From the NCBI GenBank assembly GCA_964019335.1, contig OZ025744.1:186001-250000 (forward strand): 64,000 bases of DNA, given 5' to 3'. The notes beneath the pieces are model-generated. The model did not search any database. It had not been told where the DNA came from and was given only the letters and a program-made list of their open reading frames with translations. The DNA comes from Diplonema japonicum (taxonomy: Eukaryota; Euglenozoa; Diplonemea; Diplonemida; Diplonemidae). Made by a program: the position numbers and the translations under genes. Shown piece after piece: positions 1 through 9,230 of this stretch. Positions within the stretch are counted from its first letter, which is position 1. Each line of letters starts with the position of its first letter.

Positions 1-538
1 CAGCAAGTGCTTTGGAAGCGGAGAAAGGTGCGCCTGTGCACATTGCTTGAATAGCGGGCTCGGCTCCGATAAGGCGGGGAAGACGTTGGGTACCACCAGC
101 ACCCGGGAGAAGACCGAGGTTTACCTCGGGGAGGCCGCAGGCTGATCTTTTCGTTGCGATTCTGTAGTGGCAGGACAACGAGACTTCACAGCCTCCACCG
201 AGGGCCACGCCGTCGATCGCAGCAACGACGGGTTTTGTCGACTTTTCCATCCTTCCGAGAAGTTCGACGAGGTTCGGTCCCTTCATCCCGCCGCTGAACT
301 CTGCGATGTCTGCCCCTGCACAGAACGCCTTTCCTTTTCCGGTCACAACCATCGCGTGCACGCTGCTGTCTGCGAGACATGCCTTCACGTGCTGGTCCAA
401 CCCGATACGGATCCCAGCGGACAGAGGGTTCATCGGCGGGTTGTCCATGGTCAGGATCGCGACCTTTTTCCCCCCGCTTTCAGCAAAGCTCAGGTGCACT
501 GTTCCCTTGGGGACGGGCTTGACTTTCGGCTTCGGCAT
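1..538 (-). CDS. Enoyl-CoA hydratase/isomerase domain protein, 3' end cut by window edge
   Basis: The minus strand is open from the ATG at 536-538 to position 1, giving about 179 residues without a stop; the rest lies outside the window. The fold is a crotonase (enoyl-CoA hydratase/isomerase), which hydrates trans-2-enoyl-CoA in fatty-acid beta-oxidation. The oxyanion-hole segment [11 protein letters not shown] is near residue 71, followed by [12 protein letters not shown], and [19 protein letters not shown] carries the expected Glu and the GAGGTQR signature. This spacing fits the N-terminal half of a peroxisomal bifunctional or mitochondrial trifunctional enzyme as well as a stand-alone hydratase, so the full architecture is undetermined. 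The start is chosen because about 26 sense-strand A residues abut the ATG, as in several neighbours. I see no mitochondrial presequence. Confidence 0.88.
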   Translation of the reverse strand, partial: MPKPKVKPVPKGTVHLSFAESGGKKVAILTMDNPPMNPLSAGIRIGLDQHVKACLADSSVHAMVVTGKGKAFCAGADIAEFSGGMKGPNLVELLGRMEKSTKPVVAAIDGVALGGGCEVSLSCHYRIATKRSACGLPEVNLGLLPGAGGTQRLPRLIGAEPAIQAMCTGAPFSASKALA

Positions 539-896
539 TTTTTTTTTTTTTTTTTTTTTTTTTTCTTTTCCCTTGTCTTTTCCCTCTTCTGTAAGGTAGA
601 AATGATAGTGGGGAAGAGGGGGGGAAAAAAGGAAGAAAAAAATGGTGAACCAGACATAAACCAAAAGAATATGAAAGAAAAAAAAAAAAAGAAAGAAAAG
701 AGGGCAAACAAAAAATCCAGAAGTGGGTGGGGGAAAAAGAAAAAAAGTGAAAAATAAATGGGGGGGAATAACGAAAGAGATTTTTCTTGGGGGGGGGTAA
801 GTTTTCATGGTTTAAAGTGCAGGATAGGGCACAGTAAAAAAGCTGCTTGATGGCTGTACTTGGGGGGAGGGGAGGGGGATTCTTTCCTTCCGTCTA
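539..896. other. Low-complexity intergenic stretch
   Basis: This contains a 26-nt poly-T (the sense-strand poly-A leader of the gene to its left), then A- and G-rich runs. I see no conserved-looking reading frame; the frames that stay open do so only through homopolymers. Confidence 0.7.
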
Positions 897-1139
897 TTAG
901 TAGTTATTATTGTTTTTGGTACTCAGTTTCTGCACCTGCACCTTACTACTTCCTGCGCCTGCTCCAGCCTCAGCTGCCGCTTTCTTTGCTGCTGCGGCCT
1001 CCTGCTTCTTCCGCATAATCTCGGCATCGGACTCTTTCGCTGCCTTGAAATCCTTACCGTCCGTGCGCTTCCCCTTGGACTCAGAAGCGTGTTTTGCAGC
1101 ATTCTTAGCCCTCGCCATGTCACGCTGGTTTCCGCGAGT

Positions 1140-1142
<3 letters not shown>
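897..1142 (-). CDS. SERF/4F5-family small protein
   Basis: This is an 81-residue basic protein. Its N-terminus MTRGNQRDMARAKNAAK matches the 4F5/SERF family signature (typically MTRGNQRELARxKNxKK), followed by SKGKRTDGKDFKAAKESDAE and IMRKKQ, which is the usual continuation. SERF proteins are small, disordered and RNA- or amyloid-interacting in other eukaryotes. Residues 48-70 are Ala/Lys/Gln rich and the C-terminus ends in an Asn tract, which is normal family variation. The ATG is directly preceded by a 38-nt sense-strand poly-A, the longest such leader here. Family assignment is by motif recognition; the biochemical role in this organism is inferred only from the family. Confidence 0.85.
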
Positions 1143-1180
<38 letters not shown>

Positions 1181-1253
1181 CCCGAAGTTGCTTTTTTTTC
1201 TTTTATTTAGACTGAAAAAAAAAAGGGGGAAAGAAAAAAAAACTACGTGTAAC

Positions 1254-1859
1254 TCAGCTAACTAATGCTCGTAAGGTAAGTGAGATTCTTACACTTCGTG
1301 GCACAGTTTCCTCAGTGGCAGGGTCTACATCCTCTGCTTGAGTGGGGATCTCGTGAGTGAAGTCGTAACGCGCGGGACCTGTCAGGATATACGCATCTCC
1401 ACGCGACAGGAAAATTGTTTGGACGGGACCGGATTTATCGGCAAAGATGAAGCTGGCAGACCCTGCAAGAGTGACACCGAAAATGAAATCTTGAAAGCGG
1501 AGAAGGTCGATGTGGGGGAGGATACCTTCGGCCTTCTCGTACCTATTCAAGATCAGCTGGTTAAACAATGTGGGGCGGTCTGGAAACGGTACCCCAGGAA
1601 GACCGTCCAGGATATCCGTAACCCCTGCCACCCAGGCAGGAAGGTCACCAAACCTCATTGCTTGGTTGTTGTCTCCCCCCGTGGCCCATCCCAAGGCCAA
1701 AGCGCTGGACAAGATATATTCGGTCCCTTCTTCGTTCATGAAATCCTCAATTACGTAAAGACCGGGGACAGACAAAATAGGTTGCACCCTTTGGGACCCT
1801 CGAAAACTCTCGTGTGACAATTGTATCTCACTCGGGAGGTCACCAAAGACCTCGTCCAT
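1254..1859 (-). CDS. AlkB-like 2-oxoglutarate/Fe(II) dioxygenase
   Basis: This 201-residue protein is a compact AlkB homologue. The iron ligands are visible as H116-x-D118 in GILPHIDLLRF and the distal H169 in RYDFTHEI. The C-terminal RSVRISLTLRAL supplies the Arg residues (R191 and R197) that bind 2-oxoglutarate and substrate. NRYEKAEG (residues 105-112) is the usual Asn-x-Tyr strand before the HxD. The sequence resembles the ALKBH4/6/8 group more than the DNA-repair ALKBH2/3 enzymes, but paralogue assignment and substrate (tRNA, protein or nucleic acid) cannot be decided from the sequence. It has no added RRM or methyltransferase domain. It lies 101 bp downstream of KIN17 in transcription order. 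Confidence 0.85.
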   Translation of the reverse strand: MDEVFGDLPSEIQLSHESFRGSQRVQPILSVPGLYVIEDFMNEEGTEYILSSALALGWATGGDNNQAMRFGDLPAWVAGVTDILDGLPGVPFPDRPTLFNQLILNRYEKAEGILPHIDLLRFQDFIFGVTLAGSASFIFADKSGPVQTIFLSRGDAYILTGPARYDFTHEIPTQAEDVDPATEETVPRSVRISLTLRALVS

Positions 1860-1960
1860 CTCACTTCTTTCTTACTTTTTTTTTTTTTTTTTTTTTTGCT
1901 GATGTCGTCCCTGTGGCAAAAAAAAAGAACAAAAAAAATGGAGGGAAAAAAAATATCGTT

Positions 1961-3058
1961 TTACTTTGCTACAGCTTTGCTAAAACCCTCGTATGGCACC
2001 GTTAGTCGGTCGCCGCCTGCCATCTTTACAATGCCTGAGAATTTATCGGGGAGCATTTCTATCAATGTTCCGGTCTCGCCTCGCCTCTGCCCGCTCAAGA
2101 TGACAACCGGGTTCCCCAGCTTTGGGATAACTGTTTGCAAGTATGCTTGGTCAAGAGACAGCTTTGCGGGAGGGTCGCTTGTCTGCACGGTTGCCGAGTA
2201 GCCCTCATTCGAAACTGTTAGAACAACGCCTTTCTTGTTGTGGTATTTCCCGTCTTTAAGGGTTTTGTGAACAATCTTCACAGAGATGCCCGAAAGAGGC
2301 CAAGGGCGGTCGGCGATCGGTTTTTGCGTCGGTTCCTGTTTCTGTTTCTTCGGTTTTTTCTCTGAAGAATCGGCGCCGTCTTCGAAAAAACCGAGCCCGT
2401 CTGTTTTCGAACCCACGCTGGCCCGTGTGTCCATCGTCATTTTTACACTGGTATTGGTGTCGTGGTACATGGTTGGCTTCTCGGTTTCCGGGTTTTTCTT
2501 GTTGGCTGCTTCCATGACGGCCCTGGCTCGCTTTGCGTACTCGCGGCTTAAAGCTGCTTCTTCCTTTGAACGGAGGGAGGAAGCCTTGACGGCTTGGTCT
2601 TCGATTTCTTTTTCCCGTCTTTTTTTGTCGACGTCGACGAGTTTTATGCTGTATATGGTGCCCTTGCTTTGAGGGTCGATTCCCTCGAGAAGCTCTATTT
2701 TGTTGATGGATTTTAGGTGTTTCGCGAAATCCAGGATCGATCCCCATCGGGTGGCCGATAGTCTAGTGTTCTCGATGCTGTCCCCAAGATACTGCGCGTA
2801 GACCACGTTCAGCCGTACTACGTCGAAATTGTGCTTCACTCGTGCCACGTCGAGGAACGCCCGCTCGAACTCTGTGCTGAACTTCGCGATGAACTTCTCC
2901 GGATCGGTTGCAAACAGAGACATGGCGTCTATGTGGGCTTTCGACTTGCAGTGCATTTCAAACCCATTTTGATCTTTGCACTGCTTTCTACACATTTGAC
3001 ACCACAGTTTTTCTCGCTGCGACAGTTTCTGATTCCATTGTTTCGGGTTTGACGTCAT
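1961..3058 (-). CDS. KIN17: KIN17 DNA/RNA-binding protein
   Basis: This 365-residue protein is nearly full length for the family (about 390). It has an N-terminal zinc finger with C20, C23, H36 and H42 in WCQMCRKQCKDQNGFEMHC, then the conserved winged-helix-like domain (residues 43-160) with RVKHNFDVVRLNVVYAQYL and LSATRWGSILDFAKHL. A charged Lys/Glu linker follows, then a C-terminal tandem SH3/KOW region (about 250-365) with MLPDKFSGIVKM. KIN17 proteins are nuclear factors linked to replication, DNA damage response and mRNA processing. There is no intron and no poly-A directly at the ATG (AAAGTAATG). Confident by whole-length motif order. Confidence 0.93.
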   Translation of the reverse strand: MTSNPKQWNQKLSQREKLWCQMCRKQCKDQNGFEMHCKSKAHIDAMSLFATDPEKFIAKFSTEFERAFLDVARVKHNFDVVRLNVVYAQYLGDSIENTRLSATRWGSILDFAKHLKSINKIELLEGIDPQSKGTIYSIKLVDVDKKRREKEIEDQAVKASSLRSKEEAALSREYAKRARAVMEAANKKNPETEKPTMYHDTNTSVKMTMDTRASVGSKTDGLGFFEDGADSSEKKPKKQKQEPTQKPIADRPWPLSGISVKIVHKTLKDGKYHNKKGVVLTVSNEGYSATVQTSDPPAKLSLDQAYLQTVIPKLGNPVVILSGQRRGETGTLIEMLPDKFSGIVKMAGGDRLTVPYEGFSKAVAK

Positions 3059-3514
3059 TACTTTTTATTCCCTCTTTTTTTTTTTTTTTCCGCTCGTCCT
3101 TTTGGAAAGGGTCATTTAAAAAAAAAAAAAAAGAGGGAAAAAAGAACAAAATTTTAAACAAAGGAAGAGCAGGAAAGAAAGATCAACAAAGTAAAAAGTC
3201 CTCAGACTACAATCTTATTTTGCCCCCTACCCTCCTTTTTTTCCCCCCCTTCTTTTTTTTTTCTTCTCTCGTTTTATCCCTGCCATTCCAACAAGGTTAG
3301 GAGAAAATGATGTATTTGCACAGGAAAGGCGGAGACAAAAAAAGAAAAAAAAGAAGAAAAACGAGGGAGAAAAAAAAGAAATCACAAGCATGAACCGCAA
3401 GTTTTAGGACGTGCTTTCGCCTTCTTATTCTTGTTGATGTCTTGCGTTGGAAAATAAGGGGGGGGGGGGGGGGGGGGGAGGGCAAAATGGGGCGGGGGAG
3501 AAAGAAAAAAATCT
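3059..3514. other. Low-complexity spacer with long G run
   Basis: This contains poly-T/poly-A blocks and a G run of about 20 nt near 3459-3478. I see no gene-like reading frame. Confidence 0.65.
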
Positions 3515-4291
3515 CTACTCATCCTTCGGCATAGAAGGGTAGTAGAGATTTGGTAGATGCTCACCGTCCGCAGGCTGGGCTGCCTCCACAATGTGGTGTG
3601 GTTGCTCAGACACTGCTTCAAGCAGGCAGTTGATAGGAGGAAGGTCTTCTATCTCAGAAGGGAGGGAAAGCCCCGTGTCACATTGGATAAGATGTTGCTT
3701 GGGTTCTTCGGATTCGGCCTCGTGTGGTTGGTAGGGGAAGTCATGATCGTCTATTAGGGTGAAGGCACTGGGTTCTTCGTCGATATATTCCCTGTCAGAA
3801 ACATCGCAACTTGAAACAGTTCCCATGTTCCGAAATGGCCAAACTACGGCCTTCGCCTCACCAACGACCAGACCAGCAGGAATGGGCCCGTATGTCCGGG
3901 AATCTGTGGAACAAGCCGTGTTGTCGCCCTCTACCCAGATGTGCCCTTCGGGGACGGTGACCGGTCCGGATTCGAACCTGCCTCCGTTTCGGCAGTACCG
4001 TTCTCCTTGGACCCCCACCAGTCGTTTTATGATCGTCTTTTCTGGGTGGGTTGGATTCCGGATGATGTACACTTTTCCCTTTACTAAATCTCCTGTTCTC
4101 TTCGGGAAGCCGTATTTCAGCACCATTACTCTGTCGCCCCGGCTTGCATCGAACGTCGGCAGCATTGACTGCCCTTTCACATTGCACACATCCAGGTAAA
4201 AAGACCCCCAGTTTCCCCCCAACAACCCCAGCGCAAAATACCGCCCGAAATCAGCGGTTGGACTGCTGAAAAACCTAGAGCTCCATGTCAT
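3515..4291 (-). CDS. Mitochondrial inner membrane peptidase subunit 2-like S26 protease
   Basis: This 258-residue protein carries a signal-peptidase (S26) core with the Ser/Lys dyad: S42 in VKGQSMLPTF and K89 in KTIIKRLVGVQGE. The C-terminal box WVEGDNTACSTDSRTYGPIP (about 118-138) matches the IMP2/IMMP2L pattern, which cleaves bipartite presequences facing the intermembrane space. A hydrophobic stretch at 16-34 would act as membrane anchor. The family is normally about 170-180 residues; here about 95 extra acidic residues follow the catalytic core, with no motif I recognise. The start is the only plausible ATG before the anchor. Confidence 0.86.
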   Translation of the reverse strand: MTWSSRFFSSPTADFGRYFALGLLGGNWGSFYLDVCNVKGQSMLPTFDASRGDRVMVLKYGFPKRTGDLVKGKVYIIRNPTHPEKTIIKRLVGVQGERYCRNGGRFESGPVTVPEGHIWVEGDNTACSTDSRTYGPIPAGLVVGEAKAVVWPFRNMGTVSSCDVSDREYIDEEPSAFTLIDDHDFPYQPHEAESEEPKQHLIQCDTGLSLPSEIEDLPPINCLLEAVSEQPHHIVEAAQPADGEHLPNLYYPSMPKDE

Positions 4292-4950
4292 CAGGCTGTT
4301 CCTGTAGTAAGTTATACGCCCTGCCCTCTTTTAGAAAGTACTCCAAAAGAAAGGTCTATAAAAAGAAGGGGGAAGGAGGGGTTAGAATAAAAAAAGGGGA
4401 GAATATAAAAGAAATCTTTTCCAGTCCCCTCCCCCTTTTTTTTTCTTTTTTTTTTTTTCTTTTCTAAGTGGAGAGGATTCCTTATCTACACACTAGTCAA
4501 TTTTTTTTACCATGGTTAATTCTTGCACAACCCCCTTCCCTCCTCACCCCCTTTTTATTGTGTTAAAAAAGTCAGTCGCTTGTTAAATTCTGTTCATATA
4601 AACCCACCCATTTCTTTTCCCCCTCTTCTTTTCAAAACACTGAAAGGTGTAAAAAGAAAGTTAAAATTATCACGCAAGCCCTCTAGCTGGCGTTTTTATA
4701 AAGGAAAAAAGAAAGAAAAAAAAAGAATCCCGCCGAACAAAAGCCTCGTTATTGTTATGTGTTAGGGTGGAGAAACAATGGGAAAAAGATGGGGAGGGGA
4801 AAAGAAAGAAAAGGAAGGGGAAAGCTGTCTAATCTCTGCGGAGAGGATGCACTAGTCTCTCCACTCCATCCTTTGTGATGACGAAGATTTCGGCAGCATC
4901 ACCTGTTGAATGTAATGTTAATTTAATTTAATTTAATTCTATGAAAAAAA
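4292..4950. other. Intergenic, no gene seen
   Basis: A/T- and purine-rich sequence containing a TTTAA pentamer microsatellite (about 4917-4938) directly beside the tRNA-Gln 3' end. No supported coding region. Confidence 0.6.
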
Positions 4951-5022
4951 TTCTCCTACGCGGATTCGAACCGCGGTCGCGGGATTCAGAGTCCCGAGTG
5001 CTAACCACTACACCATAGGAGA
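4951..5022 (-). tRNA. tRNA-Gln (anticodon CTG)
   Basis: The minus strand folds into a standard 72-nt tRNA. The acceptor stem TCTCCTA pairs with TAGGAGA, the D arm contains TAGTGGTTAGC, the anticodon stem CGGGA/TCCCG encloses the loop CTCTGAA (anticodon CUG), and the T arm is CGCGG-TTCGAAT-CCGCG with discriminator A. The D arm and anticodon loop match the usual eukaryotic nuclear tRNA-Gln pattern. No intron and no encoded CCA. Confidence 0.95.
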
Positions 5023-5123
5023 GACGGGATGCCGCCGCTCCGAAAATTTAAGGGGTGCAATCGAAACAACACATCAATGTATTGTCCCGCGAGAAGGAGG
5101 AGTTGTTGGGTCAGACAAGGGCC

Positions 5124-5180
5124 ACCTGTTCTGTCCCCCCCAGCCTTTGCTTTGCATGTCAGTGGTTCATTTATTTATTA
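5124..5180. repeat. Dispersed repeat copy 1 (partner at 9024-9088)
   Basis: About 57 bp, beginning ACCTGTTCTGTCCCC and ending in CAGTGGTTCATTTATTTATTA, is repeated at 9024-9088 with a longer C run and a few substitutions. This copy covers the stop codon and last codons of the proteasome gene (stop at 5167-5169). Confidence 0.8.
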
Positions 5181-5877
5181 AGAAAAGTGTCATACCGGTT
5201 TCCAGATCTCTTTCAGCACCGGAAGAAAGTGCATCCTTTGCAAGGTCGATCGCCTCGTCCTTGCTGATATCGGTGAACGGTCCCTTGCCTGTCATGTTGC
5301 CGCGGTTGAGGTAGCAGTCGAGGATGGGCTCAACGAGGTCTCGTGCGGAGCCAGTGACGGCGTGGGTCTTGTCACGGTGAATGCAACCGACAACATCGTA
5401 AGAGTAGATTGCGCCGTTGCCATCCGCGTCTATGCCGCAAAGGATGTTGTAGGTGTAGAGGGGGAACATTCTGCGGTTGTAAAGCATGCCGGAGAGCATC
5501 TGAGCCACGGCTTCGATCCCGGCAACCTTCTTGTTCTTGTATTCATAGATCGAAAGACGGTGTTTAATATTCTTGTGCAGGTAGTTCCTGTCAGCCATCA
5601 TCCCGCCGCTCACCAGCACCAGGTCCCCCTTGAACTGACTGCACTTCGATGTCTCCCTGTTCATGATGCTGTACCCGTTGCTCATCCTTGTGTCAGCCGC
5701 CACCACAACGAAGTCTTTCCCGCTGATCGCCAGCGTGGTGCCACCGTTGTCTTGGTACGGGTTCCACCCGGCTCTTTCGTGCATGCCTGCTGCAAGAGGC
5801 GCACTAGGGTCCACCTCTTTCGTTGCCAGGTCCGCCCTCAAGACCACATTGTTGAACGCCGGCTGGATCGCTTGCAT
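5167..5877 (-). CDS. PSMB1: 20S proteasome subunit beta type-1 (beta-6)
   Basis: This 236-residue protein belongs to the Ntn-hydrolase proteasome family. The segment WNPYQDNGGTTLAISGKDFV (about 38-57) has the Asn-Gly-Gly-Thr junction and continues to VVAADTRMSNGYSIMNRE. The sequence YNRRMFPLYTYNILCGIDADG and the end SGAERDLETGMTLFLI are those of beta-6 (PSMB1, yeast Pre7) rather than a catalytic beta subunit; beta-6 is inactive because its N-terminus is not the catalytic Thr arrangement. It assembles into the core-particle beta ring. Length is typical. The last codons and stop lie in a dispersed repeat. A 20-nt sense poly-A ends 9 nt before the ATG. Confidence 0.94.
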   Translation of the reverse strand: MQAIQPAFNNVVLRADLATKEVDPSAPLAAGMHERAGWNPYQDNGGTTLAISGKDFVVVAADTRMSNGYSIMNRETSKCSQFKGDLVLVSGGMMADRNYLHKNIKHRLSIYEYKNKKVAGIEAVAQMLSGMLYNRRMFPLYTYNILCGIDADGNGAIYSYDVVGCIHRDKTHAVTGSARDLVEPILDCYLNRGNMTGKGPFTDISKDEAIDLAKDALSSGAERDLETGMTLFLINK

Positions 5878-6320
5878 TTCAAAGCTTTTTTTTTTTTTTT
5901 TTCTTCTCTTCCCTCCTACGTGTTAATTTCGATGGTGCTGAGCAGGAAAGAAAGAAATAAAAAAGAAAAAGACGGAACCAATTACCCGCGCTAAACTTAT
6001 TCAAACTGCCTCCCTTTGTCTTAATATCACCCCTCTTTCTTTTTCGTTTTTTTTTTCTTTTTTTTTTTTCTCCCTCTTTTTTTGTGCTAGATACGAAAGG
6101 GGAGAAAAAAAAGAGAAAAAAAGGGGAAAAGGAATAGAAAACCATAAAAAGGTGCCGCTGGGGTGTCTTCAGTTCGTCTCCTTTTTCTGTTTCAATCATT
6201 AAGCTACAAACACGGTGAGCAAATTCGCGTGCCGTGTTTGTAGTCTTTCTCATAATCATTTTGATAATTGGGGGGAAGGTGTTGGAAAGGAAAATATAAA
6301 AAAAAAAAAACCCCCTCCCA
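5878..6320. other. Intergenic purine/pyrimidine tracts
   Basis: Long T- and A-rich blocks; the frames that stay open consist of Lys/Arg or Phe/Ser runs and are not credible genes. A short near-palindrome based on ACACGGTGAGCAAATTCGC occurs near 6209-6240. Confidence 0.55.
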
Positions 6321-8447
6321 CTATTGTCCTTGCTCTGTCTTCCGTTTCTTCTTCGGGTTGGCCTTCTTGTTCTTTGCCGCCTCCGCTTCTTGTTGCAGCC
6401 GTTTCTGTTGCTTGGCAAGGCGGTCTTCTTTGATTTTCTTCTCTCGTGCCTCAATGATCTCGTGGTTCATCCTCTTCTTGTCCTCATCGATCTTAGCATA
6501 GTAGTCTTCAAGGATACGTAACCGAACATTCATCTCCAAAAGACGCTTGCCGCAGGAAGGTGTGATGGTCATGAGATCGAACCCGAGCGCAGCCGTTATG
6601 CCTCCGGGTGTGGGCGGTGGGGTTTTCGGGTACCGCTGTGAAAAATGCGTCAGGACTGTCAGTTTCGCTTGCATTCTCTCACCCACAGAAAAGGCTTCCG
6701 AGACAGTACTGTGACATTTCGAGACAGCATCTTCAGATTTTTCATCCTCAAAAGTCGCTTCGTGCACCAACATGTCGCAGCCTTCCCCTGCTTCCACGAC
6801 CTTCTCACACGGTCTCGTGTCTCCCGAATAGACTATCTTCCACTTTGGGTCGTTCCCTGTCACAACACATCCCCATGCATCAGAACAGTGCTCAACCGGG
6901 ATCGATCTCACCTTCACCCCTTCTCCGATAGTTTCTTCGTTGTCGCTGCACACCTTGTAAAGATAATTCAACTCCACAGCTTCTTGAAAAACCTCGAGGT
7001 ACTCCTGAAGTTCAATAGGACCGATCACTTGCACCGGAGAAATCCCGTGGTGCACCTGTGCTCGTCTCTGCAGCAGCGTGGCCAACCCAACATGATGGTC
7101 AGCGTGAATATGTGATATCCAAATCATGTCCAGCCCACCAAGAACAGCGTCAACATTTCTCACCCGTCGGATCTGTCCAAGGGTACCCTCACCGCTGTCA
7201 AGTATAACGTACCTCCCTCGAGAGGTTTCGATCAACATCGACGTGACGTTGCGGTACTTTGAGGGCATCATCCCCCCAGTCCCCAATAGAGTCAGGGAAG
7301 GATACTCGGGTACGATTTCGGTCGAAGCTTCGTTTTTCAAGGTTTCTTTCAATTCAGGCGGCCAGTTTGAACGGCCTTCTTCAAGTTGCAAGCCTGCCCG
7401 TGCATCTTTTGATGAACCTTGTTCCGTGGCCTGGCCTGATGTAACGTTCAGCGTTTCAAGTTGTTTCATGGGGGGCCCGACTGTAAGGACTGGGCGGGTT
7501 GCTGTCCAGTCAAGGTCTTCCGCGGGGAAAAGATAAGGCGAAACGGCATGGAGCCTATCATGTTGGAGAGCGGAGCTGTAGAAGACAGTATGTTGCGACA
7601 CGGAACTGAAGAATTGAGGTGCTGTGATGAAAGAAAAGCCGGCCTTGTACGTCTCGTCTTGTATCACATGGCTGACGTGATAGACGCCCTTGACCTCGAC
7701 ACCTTCTTCCGGTTTGCAGAAATTTCTTATTTTGTCTGACATTGGTGATGCAATGACGAAAACGCGGACAGGAGGGATAGGGGCATCGAGCACTTCGTGC
7801 GGTTGGACCATCCTCCCTGGTATCGTGTCCGATTCAACCGTTTCCCCGTTTTTTAGCCACGCCCTTTTGCGACCCTTCACACCTAACTCGTTAGCTTTAT
7901 TAGGTAAAAATTTACCGGGCTGCTCTGCAATGTCCAGCCTATACGAGACACATCCATCTATATTGATTCCCGAAATGGTGTACTGCGGTGTTGTGTCAGA
8001 GGTGTACACTATGCTTGGAGCGGGTTCGAACGCAAATTCGTGGAGCTTATAGAATCCAGGGCAGCGCATGAACGGCTCACACGTTTTAATCAGCTTCTTC
8101 AGAGGAGAAGGTCCTGACACAGTCACCGCGTCTTTTTCGGCACGAGTCGCGTGGTGCACACCGCCCGCTTTCATTGCCCCTGTTATCGACTTCATACCGT
8201 CTTCAGCATTCTTTGTTCTCTCTTGTTCTCTGAGCGTCAGCAGCATTCCAGGAAGCCCGAGCATTTCCTCCGGGTGAACTCTGGTCAGAAACAGGCCTTG
8301 TACCTTCATCATCTTCGTCTTCGCCTCTGTGCAATATCTTTGCGTCCCCTCCGGGACATTGAATAGAAATCGTTTTTCGTCAAAGAATAGAAGTATCGCA
8401 CGTGATCCAAACCCATCGCACCCTAACGCTTGGCAATACACCCTCAT
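6321..8447 (-). CDS. ELAC2: Long-form tRNase Z (RNase Z), tRNA 3'-end endonuclease
   Basis: This 708-residue protein has the duplicated metallo-beta-lactamase layout of the long tRNase Z. The N-terminal half (MRVYCQALGCDGFGSRAILL to FNVPEGTQRY and LFLTRVHPEEMLGLPGML) is the substrate-binding half that has lost the metal motif. The C-terminal half starts near residue 385 with LTLLGTGGMMPSKYRNVTSM and carries motif II SHIHADHHVGL (about 443-453), VEHCSDAWG, IVYSGDTRPC, HEATFEDE and the final LTHFSQRY. It cleaves 3' trailers from nuclear and/or mitochondrial pre-tRNAs. The C-terminal tail (from about 655) is a basic coiled helix rich in Lys. The upstream context is GAAATAAACATG, without poly-A. 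Confidence 0.94.
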   Translation of the reverse strand: MRVYCQALGCDGFGSRAILLFFDEKRFLFNVPEGTQRYCTEAKTKMMKVQGLFLTRVHPEEMLGLPGMLLTLREQERTKNAEDGMKSITGAMKAGGVHHATRAEKDAVTVSGPSPLKKLIKTCEPFMRCPGFYKLHEFAFEPAPSIVYTSDTTPQYTISGINIDGCVSYRLDIAEQPGKFLPNKANELGVKGRKRAWLKNGETVESDTIPGRMVQPHEVLDAPIPPVRVFVIASPMSDKIRNFCKPEEGVEVKGVYHVSHVIQDETYKAGFSFITAPQFFSSVSQHTVFYSSALQHDRLHAVSPYLFPAEDLDWTATRPVLTVGPPMKQLETLNVTSGQATEQGSSKDARAGLQLEEGRSNWPPELKETLKNEASTEIVPEYPSLTLLGTGGMMPSKYRNVTSMLIETSRGRYVILDSGEGTLGQIRRVRNVDAVLGGLDMIWISHIHADHHVGLATLLQRRAQVHHGISPVQVIGPIELQEYLEVFQEAVELNYLYKVCSDNEETIGEGVKVRSIPVEHCSDAWGCVVTGNDPKWKIVYSGDTRPCEKVVEAGEGCDMLVHEATFEDEKSEDAVSKCHSTVSEAFSVGERMQAKLTVLTHFSQRYPKTPPPTPGGITAALGFDLMTITPSCGKRLLEMNVRLRILEDYYAKIDEDKKRMNHEIIEAREKKIKEDRLAKQQKRLQQEAEAAKNKKANPKKKRKTEQGQ

Positions 8448-8945
8448 GTTTATTTCTTTCCTTTACTTGATTTTTTTTTTTCTTTTTTTTGATTGAGAAT
8501 TCATTATCATTGTTTTCTTGTTCAAGCAAAAAAAAAAAAAACTAGTTCGGTGCTTCAAATGTTTGTGCGCATGAGCAGGATTTTACCTAATAAAATAGCT
8601 CATTATTGTTAAAACAAAAAACAAAGACAGTGCGGGGATGGCCACGTGCTGGTTACGGTCTTGGTCCCCCCAAAATCCATAGGACGATCCCTCAATAGAG
8701 TGCGGAGTAGGCCGTGGAGTGCAGTCGAAAAAAATTACTAGGGAACTGGTGTTCAATAAAAAAAGGATAAAAACAGGAAAAGAAGGGAAGAAGAAGAAAA
8801 AAAAAAAGAAACAGGAAAGGGGGGGAAAAAAAAAGGATATATGAAAGACAGTCTAACGTTCCTCTCTGTGGGCAAAAGGCCCATGGTTACATACCAAAAT
8901 CATCACCGTTATTACCGGGAAAAATTCCTCCACCCCCCGTCCCCC
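8448..8945. other. Intergenic, unassigned
   Basis: Mixed sequence followed by purine-rich low complexity. The stretch about 8628-8745 is of higher complexity (GGCCACGTGCTGGTTACGG), but I find no open frame or RNA fold that I can name. Confidence 0.45.
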
Positions 8946-9023
8946 CCGCCTGGTAGTGGAATAATTATTATCGGGAAAAATTCCCGATAATAGAAAGAAA
9001 AAAAAATTCAGATTGGGTACTAA

Positions 9024-9088
9024 ACCTGTTCTGTCCCCCCCCCCCCCAGCCTTTGCTTCGCACGTCAGTGGTTCATTTATTATTATTA
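9024..9088. repeat. Dispersed repeat copy 2 (partner at 5124-5180)
   Basis: Same core as the copy over the proteasome stop codon, ACCTGTTCTGTCCCC...CAGTGGTTCATTTATT, with a longer C run. It ends just before the tRNA-Ser inverted repeat. Confidence 0.8.
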
Positions 9089-9105
9089 TAAAAAAAATTC
9101 CCGCA

Positions 9106-9187
9106 GCAGACGTACCCAAGTGGTTACGGGGCTCGCCTGCTAAGCGAGTGTGCTCTGCATGCGCAGGTTCAAACCCTGCCGTCTGCG
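9106..9187 (+). tRNA. tRNA-Ser (anticodon GCT), plus-strand copy
   Basis: An 82-nt class II tRNA: acceptor GCAGACG/CGTCTGC, anticodon stem CTCGC/GCGAG with loop CTGCTAA (anticodon GCU), a long variable arm, T arm GCAGG-TTCAAAC-CCTGC and discriminator G, the seryl identity base. This is the only convincing non-transposon gene on the plus strand. Confidence 0.95.
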
Positions 9188-9230
9188 ATTTTTTTGGTCA
9201 AATCCGGTTTAAATTGAGGACAAAAAAAAT

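Noticed and set aside
480-757. Open frames of Phe/Lys runs around 480-757, 1143-1215, 5879-6454, 28323-28634 and 63600-63971
   Set aside because: They stay open only because poly-A/T cannot encode stops in those frames; composition is pure low complexity.
1338-1817. 159-codon plus-strand frame antisense to the AlkB-like gene
   Set aside because: The minus-strand frame carries the full catalytic motif set; the antisense frame has no recognisable motif.
8853-9119. 88-codon minus-strand frame near the tRNA-Ser repeat
   Set aside because: It overlaps a dispersed repeat and homopolymers; no protein-like signal.
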